Shown one piece after another: positions 37,182-44,172 of a stretch of DNA of 64,000 bases. Position numbers and translations under genes: made by a program. A model generated the notes under the pieces. It saw nothing but the letters and a program-made list of their open reading frames with translations. It had not been told where the DNA came from and searched no databases. Origin of the DNA: Paraburkholderia adhaesiva (lineage in GTDB: Bacteria > Pseudomonadota > Gammaproteobacteria > Burkholderiales > Burkholderiaceae); contig NZ_JAJEJQ010000004.1 in assembly GCF_021390575.1 (NCBI RefSeq), forward strand, positions 310,001 through 374,000, written 5' to 3'. Numbering within the stretch: position 1 is the first letter of the stretch; each line of letters opens with the position of its first letter.

Positions 37182-37919
37182 TCAAAGCCGAACTTGGCCA
37201 CCGTCAACGGCGATGGTCTGACCCGTGACAAAGGCGGAGTCCGCGGAACAGAAGAACGCGACAACACCTACGAGGTCTTTCGGCTCGATCAATCGCGGGA
37301 TGGCCTGCTGCTTCGGCAGGTAGTCGTAGATTTCTTCGTTGACCCCACGCATGGTCTTGGTGTTGGTCAGACCCGGTGCGACGACATTGGCTGTGACGCC
37401 AGACGTACCAATCTCACTGGCAAGTGCGCGGGTGAAGCCGATGACACCCCCCTTGCTTGCAATGTAGGCGGTCATCTGCGGGGCGTTCAGCCAGAACGTC
37501 GTGCTTGCAACGTTGACGATTCGCCCTGATTTGCGGGCGACCATCCCCGGAACAAACGCCTTGCACATGAGGAAGGCTCCGTCGAGATTGACGCCGATCA
37601 CCTTGCGCCATGTCGCGTAATCGGTTTCCTCAAACGACTTCCAGGGGTAAATGCCAGCGTTGTTGACCAGCGCGACGATGGGCGGCATGTTAGCGTCAAC
37701 ATCAGCGGCAAATTGCTTCGTGGAATCGGGCGAAGTCACGTCAACGATGGCCGAAAAGAACTTTCGGCCCGCCGCTTCGACAAGGGCACGTGTGGCTGCG
37801 GCCTCGACAACATCGGCGACGGCAATATCGAATCCGTCAGTAGCCAGCCTTTGCGCATATGCCTGGCCGATGCCGTTGGCCGCGCCGGTTACGACTGCGG
37901 TTCCTTTGGAAGTGCTCAT
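37182..37919 (-). CDS. Short-chain dehydrogenase/reductase
   Basis: 245 residues. NAD(P)-binding TGAANGIGQ, NNAG, catalytic Ser in NVAST, YIASK (Tyr-x3-Lys), and the C-terminal VTGQTIAVDGGQ are all in place, as in FabG-like SDRs. It is the first gene of the minus-strand redox set. Acts on a hydroxy/keto substrate; specificity unknown. Confidence 0.9.
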   Translation of the reverse strand: MSTSKGTAVVTGAANGIGQAYAQRLATDGFDIAVADVVEAAATRALVEAAGRKFFSAIVDVTSPDSTKQFAADVDANMPPIVALVNNAGIYPWKSFEETDYATWRKVIGVNLDGAFLMCKAFVPGMVARKSGRIVNVASTTFWLNAPQMTAYIASKGGVIGFTRALASEIGTSGVTANVVAPGLTNTKTMRGVNEEIYDYLPKQQAIPRLIEPKDLVGVVAFFCSADSAFVTGQTIAVDGGQVRL

Positions 37920-38087
37920 TATGATCGCCTCTGAATACGGGTGGAGGCATCATCATCTTCCGCTTCTCGTCCGGGATAAATATGGTATTTCGGAGAACAT
38001 TGATCCACCATTGGAGCAATGAAAGCGGGGCGATTGAACGACAATTCATGTCCTTTCCTCCACTGACGTGAGTTCCATGAACACTCG

Positions 38088-38310
38088 CGCCCGATTGGAG
38101 TGGAAGATGCGGCGACGTTCTACCGGATCATGATCGAAGAGCGTAACCGGGCGTGGATGACGCCGCTGCAGCGCTACCTCGACCAGGGCAACGCAGTCGT
38201 GCTGGTCGGTGCCGGCCACCTGCCTAGCCCTGCGGGCCTGATCCGGCTACTGACTTTGGCCGGCTACCGGGTTGAGCCCACCAAGCTGACCCCGGTCAGG
38301 GGTTCAAAGG
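38088..38310 (+). pseudogene. TraB/GumN-family protein, C-terminal fragment
   Basis: Reads IMIEERNRAWMTPLQRYLDQ, then NAVVLVGAGHLPSPAGLIRL and LAGYRVE, the conserved C-terminal block of TraB/GumN proteins. The 5' three-quarters and the stop are missing; the frame runs on into the leader of the next gene. A boundary scar between the redox set and the small-gene array. Confidence 0.75.
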
Positions 38311-38423
38311 CGACGGTAGTACGTGTTAGGCAATCGAAGACTGGTCCGATGGTGCGGTGTATGGGTGAGGCCAATAGACGGGGAAGCCGCGAACAGCGCG
38401 TCGTGGAGGCAAAAGAGCGGACT

Positions 38424-38924
38424 ATGGGTTCGCTTTCACAGATGGCAGAGTGGGTGAATTTGCCTGTTGACGAGAACCTGTACCTGTTCTGTAGCAACCT
38501 GTACAGCGCGGCGGCTCATATGAGCATGCCGGTTGAGAACCCCGAATCGAAGGAGCTTCGTATTGATGGGTTCGGGACGGTCGCCTTCTCGGACATTCCC
38601 GTCAATCGAGGCATGCTTGCGGTGACGAACGAACTCAACGAGCAAGGCGTTGACCAAAAGACGCGCTTCTCAACGTGTTGGCGGATCATGCACTTCGGCG
38701 ACGTGTTGGGCGAAACGGAACGCTTTGCGAAGTGGCTGAGGCCCGGAGAAGAGCCCGGCGCGATCGACGTGGCAGAGGCGCTTATCAGGGCGTGCGCGAT
38801 TGCAAGAATCGATATGTCCAACGACAAGGGCTCGTTCGACATGGATGACGTAGCCCGACACGCAGCAGAAATTGCAGTTCGACTGGACGCCGAGGACCGC
38901 GTCGGTCCGTCAAGTGGCGCATAG
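38424..38924 (+). CDS. Hypothetical protein, first of the small-gene array
   Basis: 166 residues from MGSLSQMAEWVNLPVDENLY. The frame is open further upstream only because it runs through the TraB/GumN scar. No signal peptide or motif recognised. It ends GGCGCATAGGAAA, the junction sequence that recurs in this array. Confidence 0.55.
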   Translation: MGSLSQMAEWVNLPVDENLYLFCSNLYSAAAHMSMPVENPESKELRIDGFGTVAFSDIPVNRGMLAVTNELNEQGVDQKTRFSTCWRIMHFGDVLGETERFAKWLRPGEEPGAIDVAEALIRACAIARIDMSNDKGSFDMDDVARHAAEIAVRLDAEDRVGPSSGA

Positions 38925-38933
38925 GAAAAGCAA

Positions 38934-39005
38934 ATGGGTATTAAAGCGAGCATCAACGCAATGGAGTTTTGTGAACCGACAATAGAGTTCGACACAAAAC
39001 AATAG
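38934..39005 (+). pseudogene. Gene start cut by the repeat cluster
   Basis: A 23-codon frame (MGIKASINAMEFCEPTIEFD) starts right after the TAGGAAA junction, like other array genes, but runs into the first 19-bp repeats and stops there. It looks like the 5' end of an array gene interrupted by the inserted repeat-bearing sequence. Confidence 0.4.
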
Positions 39006-39224
39006 TGTTTGACACAGTATGCAGGGGCAACGCTGGCGAACGAACTGCACTGTACGGTAGCGCAAGCGTGCTACAGCGATGTTTGTGTCAAACGGTATTG
39101 TCGCGAGGTCAATGGCGACTTGCGCATCGAGGCGGTTGTGTCAAACTCTACTCTCGTTGCTCGAGTGCGAACGGGGTTCTATGTCCCTGATTGAAAACGG
39201 GGCCCTGTGGCAAACACTATTGTT
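38978..39224. repeat. Cluster of five 19-bp repeats in two opposed sets
   Basis: Consensus TGTGTCAAACxCTATTGTx. Two copies read on the minus strand (38978-38996, 38998-39016) and three on the plus strand (39084-39102, 39137-39155, 39206-39224). The copies at 38998 and 39206 match at 18 of 19 positions. Each set has its TGTGTC side facing the 67-base gap between them, which is how two transposon ends with multiple transposase sites would look if placed back to back. No transposase for such an element is in the window. Confidence 0.7.
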
Positions 39225-39414
39225 CGTTCACAAGTTTCCGAAACAAGGCACGCTAGCCGGTAAGCGAGTGGAGGTGTGCTTTCACAACGATACGCCTCGC
39301 GTGATCGAGAGCGTCGTGATGCGCGACGACGTGGAAAGTCCGTTTCGCACGATCATCGACCTGGACGACGGTCGTATGGTGCTCGATGCCGAGTGCCAGT
39401 TCCGGCCACTTTGA
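39181..39414 (+). CDS. Hypothetical small protein
   Basis: 77 residues (MSLIENGALWQTLLFVHKFP, then VEVCFHNDTPRVIESVVMRD). The start overlaps the last 19-bp repeat, so that repeat may control or have captured its promoter. It reads like a small beta-rich domain. Function unknown. Confidence 0.5.
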   Translation: MSLIENGALWQTLLFVHKFPKQGTLAGKRVEVCFHNDTPRVIESVVMRDDVESPFRTIIDLDDGRMVLDAECQFRPL

Positions 39415-39473
39415 CGCACTGGAAAAAGCCGTGCGTTCGGTACGCACGGCAGTACGTTTGAGAACCGCAGCGT

Positions 39474-41675
39474 ATGGTCATGGCAAGAGAAAAAGAAACG
39501 GGATTGCCTCGTCACGCCCGTGTGGTACCAGCCTTTGTGGCCGCGATAATTCGCCGCCCTCTGGACACCTGGATTGGATCAGTTAGACCAGCAGAACTGT
39601 TGCGATGGGAGCGCAAAGGCGATCCGCCCGAATCGGTACGTCGGGATCTTCGGCAGACCATCATCCGGCGCACGCGCGTACGCGCCGAGCGCCTCTGGAC
39701 GCAACGCGTCAATGTCCGGGTTGCCGATGGATGGCGTGAGCATCTCAGTGAGCAGGATCGAAAACGCATTGAGGCGCTTCCCCTCAGCGAAGACAAACCC
39801 CTCGAGAACTGGACCTTGCGGGAGGTGAAAGAAGCCTTGCATGTGCCCCTAGAGCACACGCTGGACCTCCTCGCGCGCCTCGAGGCGATCTACTGGGAAC
39901 CTCCACCTTTGTCGTTGCGCCGTGCGGTCGAACCCCCGCATGTGCAGGGCCCGCCTGTCGAGATGACACAGGCATTGCGTGAACAGGCGCAGGCGGTGCT
40001 TGCCCTGCCTTGGCTCGATAAGGTAACCCGCTACGACCTCCGGTTTGCCTATGACGGTGATGAACCGTTGTTCAACTGGATTAACAGACTTATCGATTCG
40101 ACGAGAGTGCCGGAGTCTTTTCCTGGCATGCTGGAGCGGCTGCTCCAGGCCGACAGGTTCACGGCTGAAACTGAAGCCCGTGAACTGGCTATATGGGCTG
40201 CCCGGGAGTGTGCTCCGCGATCGGGAAGCGAAGAGACCGCTCAACGATGGGTCGCGATCCTGATGCGCCGACATATCAGTCGTACAGGCGCCGGACGTAC
40301 TCTGGCTGAAGTTGGCGCCGAATTCGGCGTGACACGTGAGCGAATCCGGCAGATTTGCGAAGCGTTCGAAGATCTGTTTGTGCAGGCACAAGCCGTTACC
40401 CCGGCGCTTGACCGCGTACTCCAGGCAGCGGCCAGAGTCTCACCTGCAGGCGTAAATGAGCTCGACGAGCAATTTCGCCGTTTTATCGGCGAAGACGCTG
40501 GTATTGAATCACTTGTTTCATGGGCGGCATTATTGGGACGGGAGAACACCCCGGTTCAATGCGAACGTGTTCGCACCAAGGCACGCGGTCAAGTCGTCGA
40601 GGTGACGATGGTGCAGGTACCCGATGCAGCACCGTGGGTCGAAGCACTGATTCGTCACGTTAGCCGAGATAGTTCGATGTTTGGTTGTACAAACATTTTG
40701 CGGGTCGCAGGTAGGCTCGCACTGAAGGAGGGTGTCGCTCCCGGACAGGAAGCCATCGAGTCGGCGATCGAAGCCGCCACGGGATTCCGGTGGCTGGACA
40801 AGTCGGCCGGGTGGTTCACACTTGGCGACAGCGCGGGCTGTTCGGCAGCGTCGCGGGTTCGGAAGATCGTGGCCGTTGCTCACGACAGCATTGGAACCGA
40901 CGAGATTGCGGGTGCGCTGGCTAGCGACGATATGTGGATGCTCCGCGAATCGGGCAGCCTGGGTCTGGCGACACCACCGGTCCACGTGTTGCGCGAACTG
41001 TTCCTCGGCTGGCCATGGCTCAGTGTCGTACAGCGGGGACGATTTGTAGCCAGCCCCGAGTTTGACCCAGCCGGCGTACTCTTCGCAATCGAACAGACCA
41101 TCGTAGAGGTCATTACAGCGCATGATGGCGTGGTCTGCCGGTTCGAACTCAAGGAAGCTGTGGTCGAGCAACTGGGCCTGACAGATATGCTGCTGGCTGC
41201 GCAACTTGGCAGTTCGCCTATTGTCGAGCGCGTTGAACATGGTCTGTACCGGCTTCGTGGCCGGCGAGTCGGGAATGGCGCGCTTAATGCCGCACGGCAG
41301 AGGCTCAGTAACCGCGCAATGCTACCAGGCAGCCTTCTGCTGGAGGCAGGGCCCAATGAGTTTTTTGCCCGTGTCACGGAGGCGTCCTTAAGGAACGAGC
41401 AGTACCACATTCCTACGCGATTTCACTCCAGGCTTGCCGGAAAGCGCCACAATACGGTTTCTGCGGAAGGCGGCCCACTTGGCGAAAGTCGCGTCAGCCA
41501 GTCGGGCTCGCTGTCAGGGCTCAACAGACTTTTCCCGGAAGTGAAGGTTGGTAATCACTACCGCATCGAGGTGGTGGAAGACGGTCTTCGTGTGGCTCTT
41601 TGTGTGGGACCGCTTAGTGATCTTCCGGGCAAAGAGAGTAGGCGCGTTGACGATGTTCGTGAAGCGTTGAATTGA
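39474..41675 (+). CDS. Large protein with a sigma-70 region 4-like helix-turn-helix
   Basis: 733 residues. Around residues 270-305, GRTLAEVGAEFGVTRERIRQ matches the region-4 helix-turn-helix that contacts -35 DNA in sigma factors, but regions 2 and 3 are not recognisable. Later parts carry winged-helix-like units (VRKIVAVAHDSIGTDEIAGA and IEQTIVEVITAHDGVVCRFE). It is therefore likely a DNA-binding regulator or mobile-island protein rather than a sigma factor. It begins beside the 19-bp repeat cluster, so a role in recognising those repeats is possible but untested. Confidence 0.65.
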   Translation: MVMAREKETGLPRHARVVPAFVAAIIRRPLDTWIGSVRPAELLRWERKGDPPESVRRDLRQTIIRRTRVRAERLWTQRVNVRVADGWREHLSEQDRKRIEALPLSEDKPLENWTLREVKEALHVPLEHTLDLLARLEAIYWEPPPLSLRRAVEPPHVQGPPVEMTQALREQAQAVLALPWLDKVTRYDLRFAYDGDEPLFNWINRLIDSTRVPESFPGMLERLLQADRFTAETEARELAIWAARECAPRSGSEETAQRWVAILMRRHISRTGAGRTLAEVGAEFGVTRERIRQICEAFEDLFVQAQAVTPALDRVLQAAARVSPAGVNELDEQFRRFIGEDAGIESLVSWAALLGRENTPVQCERVRTKARGQVVEVTMVQVPDAAPWVEALIRHVSRDSSMFGCTNILRVAGRLALKEGVAPGQEAIESAIEAATGFRWLDKSAGWFTLGDSAGCSAASRVRKIVAVAHDSIGTDEIAGALASDDMWMLRESGSLGLATPPVHVLRELFLGWPWLSVVQRGRFVASPEFDPAGVLFAIEQTIVEVITAHDGVVCRFELKEAVVEQLGLTDMLLAAQLGSSPIVERVEHGLYRLRGRRVGNGALNAARQRLSNRAMLPGSLLLEAGPNEFFARVTEASLRNEQYHIPTRFHSRLAGKRHNTVSAEGGPLGESRVSQSGSLSGLNRLFPEVKVGNHYRIEVVEDGLRVALCVGPLSDLPGKESRRVDDVREALN

Positions 41676-41747
41676 TCGGAAAAGCATCGACACCGAGCGA
41701 TGCACACCACTGAGCAACGGTAAGGGTAAACAGGGTAGAAAGCGACA

Positions 41748-42587
41748 ATGAATCTATGGGCACGAATCCGAAGCACCGTCCGCGGCGCACAATCTGCAAT
41801 CGCATCAGAGCCGAAGCAATTGGCCCCCCTGCAACCGATGGTCGAGGACGCACTTGCAATTCTCGCAAAAAATCCGTCGGAAGGTGCTTTGAACGAGCTT
41901 GAATACCTTCTCACCAAGATTCAAGAATTTGTTGTGCGCTGGCGTCCTTCGCCTCAACCGACGCCGGGGATTTTCTACGTGCAACCAGGCTGGGCGCGTA
42001 GCACGGACGAACAAGCGGGCGAGGCACTTTCCATCCTGAAGCAACTGCGGGAGGACGGCCACCGAGGCACCCCAAGTCAGGATATCGCTACGACCATGAA
42101 GGTATTCGTCAGCCACAGCAGCATTGATGCACCAGCAGCCCAAGCGCTCGTCGAGTTCATTCGCGCCGGATTGAATATCGGCGCCAAAGAGATTCGCTGC
42201 ACCAGCGTAGCGGGATACAAGCTGTCAGCAGGGGCTGACTCGAACGAACAACTCCGTGCCGAAGTCTTCGAATGCGAGGCGTTCATCGCCTTGTTGAGCC
42301 CGTCAAGCATGGTTTCGACCTATGTCATGTTTGAGCTCGGCGCTCGATGGGGAGCCAGGCGCTATCTGGCTCCCGTCATGATAGGCGGAACGACCGGCGT
42401 CGATCTAAGGGCACCGTTGTCAGCGATACATGCCGTCAGCGGTTCCTTGGAGGCCGACCTACATCAGCTTCTGGCAGATCTTGCCGAGCGACTGGGCCTT
42501 CAACTCGAAAATCCGTCTGCGTATCTTCGGGCGCTTCAAACCTTCGCTAAGTTGGCTTCGGTGCCACGCCACAAGAGCGGCGCATAG
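41748..42587 (+). CDS. TIR-domain protein
   Basis: 279 residues. A helical N-terminal part (1-115) precedes a TIR-like domain beginning MKVFVSHSSIDAPAAQALVE (about 117) and containing FIALLSPSSMVSTYVMFELG; Glu196 in FELGARWG is placed like the catalytic Glu of NAD-consuming TIR domains. Bacterial TIR effectors degrade NAD or make signal molecules in anti-phage defence. No paired sensor (NLR, Argonaute, ThsA) lies next to it. It ends with the GGCGCATAGGAAA junction. Confidence 0.75.
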   Translation: MNLWARIRSTVRGAQSAIASEPKQLAPLQPMVEDALAILAKNPSEGALNELEYLLTKIQEFVVRWRPSPQPTPGIFYVQPGWARSTDEQAGEALSILKQLREDGHRGTPSQDIATTMKVFVSHSSIDAPAAQALVEFIRAGLNIGAKEIRCTSVAGYKLSAGADSNEQLRAEVFECEAFIALLSPSSMVSTYVMFELGARWGARRYLAPVMIGGTTGVDLRAPLSAIHAVSGSLEADLHQLLADLAERLGLQLENPSAYLRALQTFAKLASVPRHKSGA

Positions 42588-42598
42588 GAAAGGCAACC

Positions 42599-42832
42599 GT
42601 GACAATGATCGATGATGCGCGTCACTACCGAGAGCAGGAAGCGCTTGTTGGCAAGGGTGGCGTCGTGGTGTTTTTTCAAGGTGAGGTCCAGGGCGGGGTG
42701 AACCAACTGCGTAACCCCGAGCATTGGCAACCCGGCTGCGTCGCGGTCGATGAGCAAGGCCGCAAGTGGACGACTATCGCGGGTAGCGAGCGCGATGGCG
42801 CGCTGATGTGGCTCGCGAATCACGAACTGTAG
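42599..42832 (+). CDS. Hypothetical small protein
   Basis: 77 residues from GTG, or 75 from the ATG six bases on (MIDDARHYREQEALVGKGGV). It reads as a small beta domain (VVVFFQGEVQGGVNQLRNPE). Ribosome-binding site AGGAAAGG comes from the preceding stop junction. It ends TAGGAAA before the next gene. Function unknown. Confidence 0.55.
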   Translation: MTMIDDARHYREQEALVGKGGVVVFFQGEVQGGVNQLRNPEHWQPGCVAVDEQGRKWTTIAGSERDGALMWLANHEL

Positions 42833-42840
42833 GAAAACCC

Positions 42841-43074
42841 ATGATTCCGCAAGAGCTATTCGACTACGCCAGTAGCTTCGCGCATCCTCGCTGCCAGCAC
42901 CCGACTGTGCGTGAAGTGGCCAGGCAGTTTCGTAACACGCAGAAAGCCGTGGTCGATGCGTGCGAAGACTGGCAGGGCGATGGCAACATGAAGCTCGCGA
43001 CGGGCTTTCGTGCCGGTAGCGGAATCGGCTCTTTCGAGCGCGTTGGTGACTATCTCGTTGAAGCGTACAAGTAA
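42841..43074 (+). CDS. Small conserved array protein, intact copy
   Basis: 77 residues (MIPQELFDYASSFAHPRCQH, then TVREVARQFRNTQKAVVDAC and GSFERVGDYLVEAYK). The middle (VREVARQFRNTQKAVVDACE) resembles a helix-turn-helix. A stop-damaged copy lies at 35.2 kb. ATG follows AGGAAAACCC. Possibly a small DNA-binding regulator of the array; that is inference. Confidence 0.6.
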   Translation: MIPQELFDYASSFAHPRCQHPTVREVARQFRNTQKAVVDACEDWQGDGNMKLATGFRAGSGIGSFERVGDYLVEAYK

Positions 43075-43086
43075 AGACAGAACGCG

Positions 43087-44172
43087 ATGAATATGACGAT
43101 GAACCCCTATCTCGCCGGTCTCGACCTGGTGAGGCGCATGCTCGGCGGCGCCCGACGTTGCGCCTTGATCCTGCTTGGCCTTGCCGCCTCGGGACTGACC
43201 GCCTGGGGCGCACTGGCGCTTGGGTATCTGCTCCAGGACCATCCGGCCTGGCGCTGGGCGGTCGTGCCGGCGTGGACGGTGCTCGGGTTCGTCGCGGCGG
43301 TGCAATTGCTCCGGTCGCGAAGCCGCGGGACCGGAGCGGTCCCGGTCGTGCTGTACGCCTGCGCCGTACTGGCGCTGCTCGCGGCGTGGAGCCTGCAGCG
43401 GCCCTCCCACCAGCGGCTTTGGGCCGATGATGTCGCCCGGCTGCTCAGGGCGCAGGTGCACGGGAACCGCGTCGAACTGGAGAACGTGCGCAACTTCGAC
43501 TGGCGCAGCGAGACCGACTACACCCCGCGCTGGGAGCGGCGCAGCTACGATCTGGACCGCCTCACCGGCGCTGACCTGATCCTCTCGTACTGGATGGGGC
43601 CGCAGATCGCCCACACGCTGGTGTCTTTCGAGTTCGATGACGGCCAGCGCGTGGTGTTCTCGCTGGAGATCCGCAAGGAGCGCCACGAATCCTTCTCGGC
43701 GATCGGCGGCTTCTTCCGCCAGTTCGAGCAGGTGCTGGTGGCGGCCGACGAGCGCGACATCGTGCGCACGCGCAGCAATGCGCGGGGCGAGGACGTCTAC
43801 CTCTACCGGATGCAGGCCGATCCCAGCCAACTGCGCCAGTTGTTCCTCAACTACGTCGAGGCGGCCAACGACATCGAGCGTTCGCCGCGCTTCTACAACA
43901 CGCTGACCAGCAACTGCACCACGATCGTCTTCGATCTGGCCCGGTTGATCGCGCCCGGCCTGCCGGCGGACTACCGCCTGCTGCTGTCGGGTCATTTCGC
44001 CGAGTACGTCTACGACCAGAAGGCGCTGACGCCGGGCTACTCGTATCAGGAACTGCAGCAGGCCGGCCACATCAACGCGCGTGCGAAGCAGGCCGACGCT
44101 TCCGGACAGGACTTCTCGCTGACTATTCGCGAAGGCGTGCCCGGCGCACTCGCCAGAAAGGCCCAACCATGA
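43087..44172 (+). CDS. Lnb N-terminal-like (DUF4105) membrane protein
   Basis: 361 residues. Three hydrophobic segments lie in the first 105 residues; the rest is a periplasmic domain with His176 (GPQIAHTLVSFEF) and Cys277 (LTSNCTTIVFDLARL), the catalytic pair of DUF4105, a permuted papain/NlpC-like fold found in lipoprotein N-acyl transferase Lnb. It may act on lipoproteins, lipids or peptides in the envelope. The stop overlaps the lipase start (ATGA), so the two are one functional unit. Codon use is more GC-rich than the small array genes before it. Confidence 0.8.
   Translation: MNMTMNPYLAGLDLVRRMLGGARRCALILLGLAASGLTAWGALALGYLLQDHPAWRWAVVPAWTVLGFVAAVQLLRSRSRGTGAVPVVLYACAVLALLAAWSLQRPSHQRLWADDVARLLRAQVHGNRVELENVRNFDWRSETDYTPRWERRSYDLDRLTGADLILSYWMGPQIAHTLVSFEFDDGQRVVFSLEIRKERHESFSAIGGFFRQFEQVLVAADERDIVRTRSNARGEDVYLYRMQADPSQLRQLFLNYVEAANDIERSPRFYNTLTSNCTTIVFDLARLIAPGLPADYRLLLSGHFAEYVYDQKALTPGYSYQELQQAGHINARAKQADASGQDFSLTIREGVPGALARKAQP

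Noticed and set aside
39009..39194. Two overlapping 61-codon frames inside the repeat cluster
   Set aside because: They run through the repeats and lack ribosome-binding sites; probably chance.
38978..39224. CRISPR array
   Set aside because: Repeats are on both strands, spacers vary from 1 to over 60 bases, and no cas genes are present.
38978..41675. A complete Tn7-like transposon
   Set aside because: Only end-like repeats are present; no TnsA/B/C or TniQ homologue was found in the window.
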